Shown: in pieces, positions 56,107 to 64,000 of the stretch | How the letters are laid out: every line of letters begins with the position of its first letter | Position numbering within the stretch: the stretch's first letter is position 1 | Position numbers and translations under genes: made by a program | Origin: Pigmentiphaga litoralis | GTDB lineage: Bacteria > Pseudomonadota > Gammaproteobacteria > Burkholderiales > Burkholderiaceae_B | Assembly: GCF_013408655.1 (NCBI RefSeq) | Contig: NZ_JACCBP010000003.1 | Location: forward strand, 1 to 64,000 | Length of the DNA: 64,000 nucleotides | Reading direction: 5' to 3' | Notes under the pieces: generated by a model | Database searches by the model: none | What the model was told of the DNA's origin: nothing | What the model saw: the letters and a program-made list of their open reading frames with translations, nothing else

Positions 56107-56179
56107 AGGACACCGCGGATCTGGCTCCGCCAGTCCGCTGGAGTCGCCCCTGGCGGAGGCGCGCAGCGCCTAGGGGGGG
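56107..56179. repeat. REP-like element, copy B
   Basis: Begins aggacaccgcggatctggct and ends aggcgcgcagcgcctagggg. It pairs with copy A in inverted orientation, about 180 bases apart, so the intervening DNA could loop out. Internal palindromes are preserved despite base changes on both sides of the stems, as in REP/BIME families. Confidence 0.8.
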
Positions 56180-56189
56180 ACCAATTCCC

Positions 56190-56230
56190 GGTGTCGCCCC
56201 TGGGGGAGGCGCGAAGCGCCCAGGGGGGGA
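56190..56230. repeat. REP-like element, copy C (truncated)
   Basis: Ggtgtcgcccctgggggagg plus the gcgaagcgcc loop repeats only the second half of copies A and B, in the orientation of B. It abuts the stop codon of the BON-domain gene at 56231. Confidence 0.8.
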
Positions 56231-56578
56231 CTACTTCCGCAGCTGGAGGTTGTTCTTGACGTCAACCACGCCCTTGATGCCTCGGACCGTCCGAAGCGCC
56301 GAATCGATTTGCTCGGTGCTCTGGGCGGCGCCGGTCAGGTTCACCACACCGTCCAACGTCTTCACGCTGATCGACAGCGACTTGGTCAGTTGTTCGCGGA
56401 GCAGGGCGCCCTTCACCTGCGTCGTGATCAGGCTGTCATCCACCACGTCACCCAAAGTGCGGCGATTGTCATTCCCCATGGGCGCAGGCGTTTGCGCCTG
56501 GGCTTGCGTCAGGGTCAGCGGGGAAAAGACGGCGGCGGTGCTCACCAGGGCGGCAAGGATCAGAGAGTGACGTTTCAT
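56231..56578 (-). CDS. Periplasmic BON-domain protein
   Basis: A 115-aa exported protein with signal peptide ~1-28 (…TLTQAQA). A single BON domain spans ~43-112 (DDSLITTQVKGALLREQL, then VKTLDGVVNLTGAAQSTEQI and VRGIKGVVDVKNNL). Related to OsmY-like proteins that sit at the outer membrane or periplasm and respond to osmotic or envelope stress; phospholipid contact is suspected for the family. Single gene, divergent from rlmJ across 138 bases. Its stop borders REP copy C. Confidence 0.9.
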   Translation of the reverse strand: MKRHSLILAALVSTAAVFSPLTLTQAQAQTPAPMGNDNRRTLGDVVDDSLITTQVKGALLREQLTKSLSISVKTLDGVVNLTGAAQSTEQIDSALRTVRGIKGVVDVKNNLQLRK

Positions 56579-56716
56579 TCGGGGGCTCCATGTCAGGGTG
56601 CAGGGGCGGCCGATGCCGGGCCCTGCTCAGACCGCCAAGGTAGTGCGGCGGCAGGGTCTCGTCAAAGCCCTGCGTGTAACCCCTAGTACACTGCAAGGTC
56701 ATCGAACCGGGTCCTT

Positions 56717-57574
56717 ATGTTCAGCTACCGTCACGCCTTTCACGCCGGCAACCACGCCGACGTCCTCAAACATGCCATCGTGGTCTACCTGCTGCGCCAT
56801 CTTGCGCAAAAGGACGCGCCCTATTGGGTGATCGACACGCACGCCGGGGCCGGCGCCTACGCGTTGGAAGACGAGTGGGCGGAAAAGAATGCCGAGTATG
56901 AAACCGGCATCGCCAAGATCTGGGAACGTGAAGACCTGCCCGAGATGATCGCGGATTACCTGGAACAGGTGGACGCTTTCAACGAAGACGGCACGCTGCG
57001 CTACTACCCGGGATCGCCCTTCATCGCCGCGCAGTTGCTGCGCGATCGAGACCGCCTGCGGCTGTTCGAACTGCACCCGACCGAGATCGATGTGCTGCGC
57101 AAGAACGTGCAGTCGCAGGGCAGGGACATTGCCCGCCGCACCATGATCTATGCGGCCGATGGCTTCGAAGGCATCAAGGCGCTGCTGCCGCCGCCGACCC
57201 GCCGCGGGCTGGTGCTGCTCGATCCGTCGTACGAGGACAAGCGTGATTACGCGCGCGTGGTCCAGAGCGTGAAGGATGGCCTGGAGCGTTTCGCCACGGG
57301 CTGCTACGCCGTCTGGTATCCGCAGGTGGCGCGCAACGAGGCCATCCAGCTGCCCGAGCGTCTGGCCAAGCTGCCGGTGAAAAGCTGGGTGCATGCCGCG
57401 CTGACGGTGCAGTCGCCGTCGGGGGACGGGCTGGGGCTCAATGGCAGCGGCATGTTCATCCTGAACCCGCCTTGGACGCTGGCCGCCGCCTTGAAGGACA
57501 CCTTGCCCTGGCTGACCGAGGCGCTGGGACAGGACGACGGGGCCAAGTACACGCTGGAATTCAAGGAAGGCTGA
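56717..57574 (+). CDS. rlmJ: 23S rRNA (adenine2030-N6)-methyltransferase RlmJ
   Basis: A 285-aa SAM-dependent methyltransferase. The opening MFSYRHAFHAGNHADVLKH is diagnostic. The SAM-binding segment is VIDTHAGAGAY (~38-48), and the N6-adenine catalytic motif is LVLLDPSYEDK (~167-177), in DPxY form. Length matches the E. coli enzyme (280 aa). The ATG at 56717 gives the conserved N-terminus. It is convergent with the third Bug gene; the 80-base gap contains GC-rich inverted segments but no clear T-run. Confidence 0.95.
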   Translation: MFSYRHAFHAGNHADVLKHAIVVYLLRHLAQKDAPYWVIDTHAGAGAYALEDEWAEKNAEYETGIAKIWEREDLPEMIADYLEQVDAFNEDGTLRYYPGSPFIAAQLLRDRDRLRLFELHPTEIDVLRKNVQSQGRDIARRTMIYAADGFEGIKALLPPPTRRGLVLLDPSYEDKRDYARVVQSVKDGLERFATGCYAVWYPQVARNEAIQLPERLAKLPVKSWVHAALTVQSPSGDGLGLNGSGMFILNPPWTLAAALKDTLPWLTEALGQDDGAKYTLEFKEG

Positions 57575-57654
57575 ACGCAAAAGAAGCGGGCAGACACGGA
57601 AGCCGCCCGCCGCCCGCCGCGCTCCGTGTTGCCTCGCGGCGCTTCAGGCCACTT

Positions 57655-58656
57655 TCAATCCGCCCGGATGTTCCCCTTCTTCACGATCCCGCCCCACAGC
57701 GCGATTTCACTTCGCACGTAATCGCCAAATGCCGGGCTGTCCATGAAGTTGACCTGCACGCCGGTGTTGGTCATCACCTCCATCACGGCCGGATCGGCCA
57801 GCGCCTTGCGATTGGCGGCGGTCAGCGCGGCCACCACGGCGGGGGGCGTGGCGGCGGGCACGAACATGCCGGCCCACGTCGCACACACCACGCTGGGGTA
57901 GCCCAGCTCGGCAAAGGTCGGCACATCGGGCAGGGCCGGATGCCGCTGCGCCGCCGCGACGGCCAGCGCCCGGGTCTTGCCGGCCTTCAGGTTGGGCAGG
58001 GACACCGTGACGGTGTCGAACATCATGGCGATATTCCCGCCCAGCAGATCCACCGCCGCTGGCGCGCCGCCCTTGTAGGGCACATGGGTCATGTCCACGT
58101 TGGCCGCCTGCTTGAACAATTCGCCTGCCAGGTGCAGCGACGTGCCGTTGCCGGCGGACCCGAAGGTCAGCTTGCCGGGCTCGCGCTGCGCCTGGGCGAT
58201 CAGGTCGGGCACGCTGCGGACGTCGCTGCTGGCGCGCACCACCAGCACATTGGGCACCGACCCCCAATGCGCGACCGGCGTGAAGTCGCGCACGGCATCG
58301 AAGGGCAGGCGGGGGAACAGCGCCGGGTTCACGCCATGCGTGGCCGACGTCCCGACCAGCACGGCGTAGCCGGTCGGCGCGGCCTTGGCGATCTGTTCCG
58401 CACCGATATTGCCGCCGGCGCCCGGCTTGTTTTCCACCACCACCTGCTGGCCCAGTTCGCGGCTGAGCGACGCGCCCATGGCCCGCGCCATCTGGTCGAT
58501 CGCGCCGCCTGCGGCAAAGGGCACGACCATCTGGATCGGCCGGACAGGAAAGGTTTGGGGAGCGGTGGCCTGGGCACGCGCGGGGGCGGGCGCCAGCAGG
58601 ACCGTCAAGGCGGCTGTCAGTGCGATACCCGCAACGGTCGCTGTGTTCGTAGTCAT
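57655..58656 (-). CDS. Bug-family tripartite tricarboxylate transporter receptor
   Basis: A 333-aa periplasmic binding protein. The signal peptide ends near residue 28 (ARAQA), before FPVRPIQMVVPFAAGGAIDQ (~35-54). GSAGNGTSLHLAGELF (~168-183) and LPDVPTFAELGYPS are family blocks. It lies 102 bases downstream of the carboxymuconolactone-decarboxylase-like gene on the same strand, both divergent from a GntR regulator. It probably senses or imports the substrate of that small cluster. Confidence 0.92.
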   Translation of the reverse strand: MTTNTATVAGIALTAALTVLLAPAPARAQATAPQTFPVRPIQMVVPFAAGGAIDQMARAMGASLSRELGQQVVVENKPGAGGNIGAEQIAKAAPTGYAVLVGTSATHGVNPALFPRLPFDAVRDFTPVAHWGSVPNVLVVRASSDVRSVPDLIAQAQREPGKLTFGSAGNGTSLHLAGELFKQAANVDMTHVPYKGGAPAAVDLLGGNIAMMFDTVTVSLPNLKAGKTRALAVAAAQRHPALPDVPTFAELGYPSVVCATWAGMFVPAATPPAVVAALTAANRKALADPAVMEVMTNTGVQVNFMDSPAFGDYVRSEIALWGGIVKKGNIRAD

Positions 58657-58758
58657 GTTTGTCTCCTGATGATCGGAGCAGCCGTGACGTGCTGATGCAC
58701 GTCCGCCCCGGGGTACCGCTGGCCCGTGATCGGGCTCTGTGGCGGTTGGGGGACGGCG

Positions 58759-59208
58759 TTATGCCGGATCGGCCTGCTTGCTTTCGTGCTCGGCGATCGT
58801 CGCCAGCAGTTCCGCGCCGCGGTTGGCCGCCGACAGGCCGCGGAACAGGAAGCACAGGCTGACCACGGCCTGCATTTCTTCCCAGCTTGCGCCGGCGCGG
58901 CGTGCCGCAATGCCGTGCAGCACGACGGCGTCATTCATGTCCATCAGCAGCATGCCGAACAGCATCAGCTGCGCCGTCTTCACGTCGAAGCACTTGGGGT
59001 ACATGGCCTGCTCGCGCATCTGTTCCTGCAGGTCCAGCAGCTTGGGGTCCAGGGCGCCAGTCACGGCCAGGCGGGCCTCGATGCGGGGCGGAATGAAGCC
59101 GATCAGGTCCTTGTAGATGTCGCCGCGGGCGTCTTGCGAGGCAACGGTATCGGCATAGGCGCCAATGCGCGATTCCACCAACTGGCGATCGATTCGTTTG
59201 GGCAGCAT
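58759..59208 (-). CDS. Carboxymuconolactone decarboxylase-like protein
   Basis: A 149-aa all-helical protein with the CMD/AhpD core near 80-128 (TAQLMLFGMLLMDMNDAVVLHGIAARRAGAS). The usual AhpD pair Cys-x-x-Cys is absent: DMNDAVVLH occupies that place, keeping only the later His. So alkylhydroperoxidase activity is unlikely and a lactone/decarboxylase-type or binding role is more plausible. ATG 59208 follows GGAG at the right distance; the ATG at 59220 is upstream. In a Bug/GntR cluster it may act in gamma-lactone or carboxymuconate-type degradation. Confidence 0.8.
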   Translation of the reverse strand: MLPKRIDRQLVESRIGAYADTVASQDARGDIYKDLIGFIPPRIEARLAVTGALDPKLLDLQEQMREQAMYPKCFDVKTAQLMLFGMLLMDMNDAVVLHGIAARRAGASWEEMQAVVSLCFLFRGLSAANRGAELLATIAEHESKQADPA

Positions 59209-59271
59209 GACAGTCTCCATAGGGGTTCGATGAGGGGTATCCGCAACGTTCTGCCGCCCATGGTCACGGAA

Positions 59272-59298
59272 ATCGATTTTCACGTCAATATCGATTTT
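59272..59298. promoter_or_regulatory. Direct repeat ATCGATTTT in GntR control region
   Basis: ATCGATTTT occurs at 59272-59280 and 59290-59298 (18-bp step) in the divergent space between the CMD-like gene and gntR. A dyad cgatatcatcg follows at ~59314. Candidates for GntR operator sites; AT-rich against a GC-rich background. Confidence 0.5.
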
Positions 59299-59330
59299 AC
59301 CCGCGCCTGTTTACGATATCATCGCAAGCC

Positions 59331-59999
59331 ATGAGCGCCTCTCTCACCTCCCGACTGACCCAAACGCTGCGCGACGAGCTGCTGAACGGCGCGTTCAAGC
59401 CCGGCCAACCGCTGCGGCTGAACCAGTTGTGCGAGCAATTCGACGTCAGTCTCAGCCCCTTGCGTGAAGCCATGTCACGGCTGGCGGCCGAAGGGCTGGT
59501 GATCGCGCAGGATCAGCGCGGCTATCAGGTGGCGCCGGTGTCGCTCAAGAATCATGAAGAGATCACCGCGTTGCGGGTGATGCTCGAACCCTGTGCCCTG
59601 CGTGCCGCGATGGCGCAGGGGGGCGAGGAATGGGAAGTGGACCTGGTGGCGGCGCACCACCGCCTGCAGATGATCGAAAAGCGCACAGCCGTGGCGGGCG
59701 AAGCGCCGGCCGACTGGGAACAGCGGCACCGCGAATTCCACCTGACGCTGATCGGCGCCGGACAGATGCCGGTGCTGACGCAGTTCTGCGAAAAGCTGCT
59801 GGACTTTTCCGACCGCTACCGCCGCATCTTCTTGCGCACGCGTCCGCTGGACCGGAACATTCCCGATGAACACGACGCGATCCTGAAGGCGGCGCTGGCA
59901 CGGGACGCCGAGACGGCCTGCGCGCTGCTGACGCAGCACATCGAACGCACGGCCGCCAACATCTCGAAAATGTTGAAGACGGATCTGCCGTCAGCCTGA
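59331..59999 (+). CDS. GntR-family regulator (FadR/FCD type)
   Basis: A 222-aa regulator. The winged helix spans ~1-70 (LRLNQLCEQFDVSLSPLREAMSRLAAEGLV), and the C-terminal FCD ligand/metal domain ~80-215 has the metal residues in REFHLTLIGAG (~136-146), DEHDAILKAAL and LLTQHIERT. Members respond to carboxylic acids. It is divergent from the CMD-like/Bug pair with repeated ATCGATTTT in between, so it should control that pair. It is convergent with the kinase operon. Confidence 0.92.
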   Translation: MSASLTSRLTQTLRDELLNGAFKPGQPLRLNQLCEQFDVSLSPLREAMSRLAAEGLVIAQDQRGYQVAPVSLKNHEEITALRVMLEPCALRAAMAQGGEEWEVDLVAAHHRLQMIEKRTAVAGEAPADWEQRHREFHLTLIGAGQMPVLTQFCEKLLDFSDRYRRIFLRTRPLDRNIPDEHDAILKAALARDAETACALLTQHIERTAANISKMLKTDLPSA

Positions 60000-60030
60000 A
60001 CGCAAAGGCGGGCAGGCGGCCCCAGCCTGC

Positions 60031-61959
60031 CTAGACCGCCTGCTCCGGCAGGTTGTCGATCACCGCTTCCAGGCTGGCCAGGTCAACGGGCTTGACCAGA
60101 TGGAAGTCGATTCCCGCCGACCGCGACTTGAGCTTGTCGGCCGCCTGGCCATAGCCCGACAACGCCACCAGCACCGCCCGCGAGGTGGCGGGTGACGCGC
60201 GCAGTTCCCGCGCCAGCTGATAGCCATCCAGCAGCGGCAGGCCGATGTCCAGAATGATCACGTCGGGCTGCAGTTGCCGCGCGGCTTCCAGGCCGCTGAC
60301 GCCATCGAGCGCGACGTTCACGATGTGCCCGCGTTCGCCCAGCAGCAAGGCCATGCCTTCGGCCGCATCGGCGTTGTCTTCCACGACCAGAATGCGCCGC
60401 GACGTGGACTGCCCCGCGATGGCCGCGGGGTCGGTCGATGCGCGCGGGCCGGGGGCGCCCAGCGGCAGGTCCAGCGTGAACACCGACCCCTTGCCGGCGC
60501 CGCCGCTTTCAGCCGTGATGCGGCCATCGTGCATGTGCGCCAGCGTCTGCGCCAGCGACAGGCCCAGTCCCAGGCCGCCTTGCGAGCGGTCCAGCGACGG
60601 GTCGGCCTGCATGAACAGATCGAACACATGGGGCAGGGTATCGGCCGCGATGCCGATGCCGTTGTCCCGCACGCTCAGGTGCAGGCGGTTGCCCTGCTGT
60701 TCGGCGGTCAGCGTGATTTCGCCGCCCATGGGCGTGTATTTGGCGGCGTTGTTCAAGAGGTTGCCCAGCACTTGCGCCAGGCGGACGGGGTCGGCCGACA
60801 GCCACAGTTCGTGCATGGGCATGACGGCGTTGAACACGTGATTGCGCTGGTCCATCAGCGGCCGCACGGCCTCCGACGCGGCGCGCACCACGGTCGATAG
60901 CGCCACCGGTTCGCGCACCAGCGAAATCTTGCCGTGCGTGATGCGTGACACGTCGAGCAGTTCGTCCACCAGCCGGCTCAGGTGATCCACCTGGCGCGAA
61001 ATGATCTCGCGCGCCTTCAGCTGGACGCCCGTGGCGCTGGGCTCGATCAGGCGCATCAGTTCGACGGCATTGCGAATGGGGGCCAGCGGATTGCGCAGTT
61101 CGTGCGCCAGCATCGCCAGGAATTCGTCTTTGCGGCGGTCCGCGTCGACCAGCGCCTGCGCGGCGGTCTTGCGGTCCGTGATGTCGTGGGCGACCCCGGT
61201 CAGCCGCGTGATGGCGCCGTCGGCGCCGCGTATCGGAAAGCCCCGGTCGTGGATCCACGCAATGCGGCCGTCGGCATGTTGCAGACGGTATTCCTCGTCA
61301 TAGCTGCCGGTGCTGCGCGCCACATGCAACGACGACTTCACGCGTTCGCGATCGTCCGGATGGACCGGCGCCCACCACAGGTCGGGGTTCGCCAGCACGG
61401 CCGCATCGCTCACGCCCCATACGCTGCCGATCGCCTTGCTCACATACACATGCTCGCCCAGCGCCGGTTCGTACACCCAGAACACGTCGCCGATTGCCTC
61501 GGCCATCTGCCGGAACCGTTCTTCACTTTCGCGCAGGGCGGATTCGGCCGTGCGGTGCGCGTCTTCGGCTGCCTTGAGGCGGAGCAGGGCGCGCACGTTG
61601 GCGATCAATTCTTCGGGTTCGATCGGCTCGATCAGATAGCTGTCGGCGCCGCCATCGAACGCCTTGACGCGATCGCGGCTCTGCACCGCCGACGCCGACG
61701 TCTGCAGCACGATGATGGACCCGGTGATGGGGTCGTCCTTGATCCGCCGGCACACTTCCATGCCGTTGATGTCGGGCAGCATGACGTCGAGCAGCATCAG
61801 GCTAGGCTGCTCGCGCGCGGCGGCGTCCAGCGCTTCCTGCCCGGTCGCCGCCTCAATCACGCGGTAGCCGGCCAGCTTGAGCAGGCGCGACTTGGCGTAG
61901 CGGCCGCCTTCGTTGTCGTCGACGTTCAGGATCAGATCGTTGCGAGGCGGCGTCGTCAT
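60031..61959 (-). CDS. Hybrid histidine kinase: REC-PAS-HisKA-HATPase-REC
   Basis: A 642-aa soluble sensor kinase with no membrane segment. Order: receiver 1 (~8-125, phospho-Asp D58 in LMLLDVMLPD), PAS/PAC (~147-265), HisKA with LAHELRNPLAPI (H286), HATPase (~395-505; NLLNNAAKYTP, DNGIGI) and receiver 2 (~525-640, D571 in IILDIGLP, conserved Lys K623 in HLVKPV). In receiver 1 the conserved Lys is replaced: YLIEPIEP has Glu (E111). Its start overlaps the stop of the upstream kinase gene (ATGA), forming one operon and probably one relay. Confidence 0.92.
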   Translation of the reverse strand: MTTPPRNDLILNVDDNEGGRYAKSRLLKLAGYRVIEAATGQEALDAAAREQPSLMLLDVMLPDINGMEVCRRIKDDPITGSIIVLQTSASAVQSRDRVKAFDGGADSYLIEPIEPEELIANVRALLRLKAAEDAHRTAESALRESEERFRQMAEAIGDVFWVYEPALGEHVYVSKAIGSVWGVSDAAVLANPDLWWAPVHPDDRERVKSSLHVARSTGSYDEEYRLQHADGRIAWIHDRGFPIRGADGAITRLTGVAHDITDRKTAAQALVDADRRKDEFLAMLAHELRNPLAPIRNAVELMRLIEPSATGVQLKAREIISRQVDHLSRLVDELLDVSRITHGKISLVREPVALSTVVRAASEAVRPLMDQRNHVFNAVMPMHELWLSADPVRLAQVLGNLLNNAAKYTPMGGEITLTAEQQGNRLHLSVRDNGIGIAADTLPHVFDLFMQADPSLDRSQGGLGLGLSLAQTLAHMHDGRITAESGGAGKGSVFTLDLPLGAPGPRASTDPAAIAGQSTSRRILVVEDNADAAEGMALLLGERGHIVNVALDGVSGLEAARQLQPDVIILDIGLPLLDGYQLARELRASPATSRAVLVALSGYGQAADKLKSRSAGIDFHLVKPVDLASLEAVIDNLPEQAV

Positions 61960-63743
61960 GCCACAGAATCTCCGGAAGCGGATGAAGGCGACACCGAACC
62001 GGGCGTATCAAGCCGCGCCAGCAACGCCAGCACATCATGCCGTTCCGCCGGTTTGGCCAGATAGGCGTCGGCGCCCAGGGCCAGGCCCTTGCTCTTGTCC
62101 AGGTTGTCGGTCGCGATGATCAACAGGGGATCGGTATCGCCATGCTTGATCTCGGTCAGCAGGCGCCAGGCCTCTTCCTCGGGCGGTACGATTTCCAGCA
62201 GCACGGCGGCCACGGGAATCATGGCCAGCATCTTGCGGGCATCATGCACGGTCGCCACCGACACGGGCTGGTAGCGGGTGCCGCGCACGTAATCCTCATA
62301 CAACAGGCGCGTGGCCGGATCGTCTTCGACGATCAGCACGGTAGGGCGATCGGGGTCGAGCGCCAGCGCGCGGTCGGTGGACGAAATTTCGTGCAGCGGA
62401 TCTTCTTCGGCATACCGCAGCGGCAGCGTGGCAATGAACACCGAACCCACGCCCGGCGCGCTTTCGGCTTTCAGATCCCCGCCCATCAGCTCGGCCAGCT
62501 TGCGGCACAGCGGCAGGCCCAGGCCCGTGCCTTTCACGCCGCGCTGCAGGCGGTTTTCGATCTGCGTGAATTCTTCGAAGATCAGCGGCAGGTGTTCGGT
62601 GGCAATGCCCAGTCCGGTATCGCGCACGCGAAATTCCATCGATCGGCCGTCGGCCGTCACTTGCGCCGATACCTCGACTTCGCCGCGTTCGGTAAATTTG
62701 AGCGCGTTCGAAATCAGGTTGCGCAGGATCTGCGCGATCTTGCCTTCGTCGCTGAACATGGTCGGCAGGGCGTCATCGTGCACGAACAGCAGATCGACCT
62801 TGCTCGAGAGCAGGGGCCGCATCATGCCGCGCAGCGCGCTGAACACATTGGCCACGTCCACCGGCGCGGCGCGCACGTCGGTCTTGCCGGCTTCGATCTT
62901 GGCCAGGTCGAGCAGGTCGTTCACCAGTTCCGACAGGTCTTCGGCACCGCGCAGGATCAGGCTCACCTGCTTTTCCTGCTCGGGCTGCAGATCGCCATCC
63001 ACCCGCGCCAGCAGCAGGCGCGACAGCGCCCGGATCGAGCTGAGCGGCGTGCGGAATTCATGGCTCATGTTGGACAGGAAGCGCGACTTCATGTGGTCGG
63101 CGCGGCGCAGGTCTTCGGCCTTTTCATCCAGCTCGGCATACAGCGCGACCACGCCGCGGTTCGTGTCTTCGAGCTCGGCGGTCAGCTGGATCAGTTCTTC
63201 CTGACGCGCGCGCACGTCTTCCAGCGCCTGCAGCAGTTCCTGGTTGTGGCGTTGCACTTCGTCAAAGCTGGTCGCCAGCGGCCCCTTGGCCAGTTGCGCG
63301 CCCAGGTCGCCGATCTGCGGGCCTGACAGGGCCGGCATGCCGGGGGGCAGCAGCTTCTTCAAGGTAATGAGGGTGCCGCGTTCCCCGGTGTCGACCGAAC
63401 TCTGGTCCATCAGGCGCATCGCGCCGGTCAGGCCCACGCCCATGCCGGTGCTGGACACATAGCGGCCGTTCAAGACCTGCTGCAGCTGGCCGATGCCCGG
63501 GCCGTTGTCCGAGATCTTCACGATCAATACCTGCGGCGGCGTTTCGCCTTCCAGCAGATAGTCGATGCGCCCGCCGCCCGCATAGCTGAAGGCGTTGCGC
63601 GCGACTTCCGAAATGGCGGTCGCCAGCCGTGTCTGGTCCTGCACGCTGAAGCCCAGCAACTCGGCGATCTGCCGGGTGCGCTGGCGCGCCAGCACCACGT
63701 CCTGCTCCAGGGAAATGCTCAGGCTCAATATCCGATGACTCAT
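61956..63743 (-). CDS. Hybrid kinase: RsbT-like ATPase + HisKA-HATPase + pseudo-receiver
   Basis: A 595-aa soluble protein. Residues ~1-135 are an RsbT/RsbW-type ATPase domain (ATAISEVARNAFSYAGGG; ISDNGPGIGQL; SSTGMGVGLTGAMRLMD). A coiled coil spans ~160-215. HisKA has SNMSHEFRTPLSSI (H228), then comes HATPase (NLISNALKFTE; GTGLGLPLCRKLAELMGG). The C-terminal receiver (~468-580) has Glu517 (VLLEIVPPEE) where the phospho-Asp is expected, with Lys564 kept. ATG 63743 starts the ATPase fold. It lies between a SpoIIE-like phosphatase and a second hybrid kinase, suggesting partner-switching control feeding a phosphorelay. Confidence 0.9.
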   Translation of the reverse strand: MSHRILSLSISLEQDVVLARQRTRQIAELLGFSVQDQTRLATAISEVARNAFSYAGGGRIDYLLEGETPPQVLIVKISDNGPGIGQLQQVLNGRYVSSTGMGVGLTGAMRLMDQSSVDTGERGTLITLKKLLPPGMPALSGPQIGDLGAQLAKGPLATSFDEVQRHNQELLQALEDVRARQEELIQLTAELEDTNRGVVALYAELDEKAEDLRRADHMKSRFLSNMSHEFRTPLSSIRALSRLLLARVDGDLQPEQEKQVSLILRGAEDLSELVNDLLDLAKIEAGKTDVRAAPVDVANVFSALRGMMRPLLSSKVDLLFVHDDALPTMFSDEGKIAQILRNLISNALKFTERGEVEVSAQVTADGRSMEFRVRDTGLGIATEHLPLIFEEFTQIENRLQRGVKGTGLGLPLCRKLAELMGGDLKAESAPGVGSVFIATLPLRYAEEDPLHEISSTDRALALDPDRPTVLIVEDDPATRLLYEDYVRGTRYQPVSVATVHDARKMLAMIPVAAVLLEIVPPEEEAWRLLTEIKHGDTDPLLIIATDNLDKSKGLALGADAYLAKPAERHDVLALLARLDTPGSVSPSSASGDSVA

Positions 63744-63766
63744 GTCCGTCCCACCCCGATCCGTAC

Positions 63767-64000
63767 TCAGTTGCGCCGCGCGACGAGGACGGTAACGTCG
63801 TCGCGCTTGCGCCAATGGGCCTTGCACACCGTGGCGGCGATCACCGCCGGATGACGTGCATCGAGTCCCGGGAAGTCGTTGAGGTTCCATTGCGTCGACA
63901 GGCCATCGCTGTGCATCAGCAGCCAGCTGTCATGCGGCCAGTCCACGTCCATGGATCCCACCTTGCGCATGTTGTGGCCAACGATGCCATTGTGCGTGAC
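63767..64000 (-). CDS. SpoIIE-type serine phosphatase, C-terminal end (partial)
   Basis: Only the last 77 residues are in the window; the gene continues beyond base 64000. THNGIVGHNMRK followed by WLLMHSDGLSTQW (metal-binding Asp-Gly of PP2C-like phosphatases) and the end KRDDVTVLVARRN match the C-terminus of SpoIIE/RsbX-type phosphatases. It stops 23 bases before the RsbT-like kinase on the same strand. In similar betaproteobacterial operons this protein follows STAS-domain and RsbT genes, which would then lie just right of the window. Confidence 0.85.
   Translation of the reverse strand, partial: VTHNGIVGHNMRKVGSMDVDWPHDSWLLMHSDGLSTQWNLNDFPGLDARHPAVIAATVCKAHWRKRDDVTVLVARRN

Noticed and set aside
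55823..56230. Purine riboswitch upstream of the purine permease
   Set aside because: I could not find the conserved purine-aptamer core; the structure present is REP-like repeats and an intrinsic terminator.

Overview
The window is GC-rich and carries betaproteobacterial gene content. Its layout (RidA-RecG-OxyR-Dps order, three Bug-type periplasmic solute-binding proteins beside catabolic genes, a CadA/CadR-like metal pair, an mprF-acvB pair) points to Burkholderiales, most likely an Alcaligenaceae relative of Bordetella, Achromobacter or Pigmentiphaga. This is inferred from gene families, not from a search. It opens on the last ~43 bases of a 5S rRNA and its terminator, so it starts just downstream of an rRNA operon. 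I see no integrase, transposase, prophage or CRISPR array; the sequence is chromosomal with small accessory insertions.

Layout. 0.3-3 kb: a small unknown gene and a divergent LysR/UPF0324 exporter pair (YeiE/YeiH type). 3.2-14 kb: a CoA-ester catabolic region with three crotonase-fold enzymes, an acyl-CoA ligase, an HMG-CoA-lyase-like enzyme, a hotdog thioesterase, a MarR regulator, a family III CoA-transferase, a Bug receptor, an enolase-superfamily enzyme and a nitronate-monooxygenase-like flavoprotein. Three transcription units here share one double-operator promoter design of identical 40-bp span. 14-19.4 kb: hydrolase, YchJ, YaaA, then a Zn/Cd/Pb-type P-ATPase divergent from its MerR regulator. 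19.4-31 kb: envelope and membrane genes (FUSC protein, acvB-mprF, opgD, corA, MFS), a tRNA-Ala(CGC) and ferredoxin-NADP reductase.

31-39.7 kb: a DUF1857 protein, a GT4 glycosyltransferase, a lower-GC two-gene module (nucleotidyltransferase-like protein plus coiled-coil partner, a candidate defence or toxin-antitoxin pair), a polysaccharide deacetylase, and a Bug/AtuA-type catabolic cluster with a divergent LysR regulator. 39.8-46 kb: a KimA-like permease, then ridA-recG-oxyR and dps. 46-54.4 kb: a lone benzoate/2-aminobenzoate-type CoA ligase, ubiA, yggS-proC-MFS-VUT, and 6-phosphogluconate dehydratase. 54.5-60 kb: a purine permease surrounded by REP-like repeats, a BON protein, rlmJ, and a third Bug gene with a carboxymuconolactone-decarboxylase-like protein and GntR regulator. 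60-64 kb: two hybrid histidine kinases and the end of a SpoIIE-type phosphatase, forming a partner-switching/phosphorelay operon read towards the left.

Most promising for novelty are the shared 40-bp double operators over an unassigned CoA pathway containing a lyase with an altered active-site loop, and the nucleotidyltransferase/coiled-coil module at 33.3-34.8 kb.
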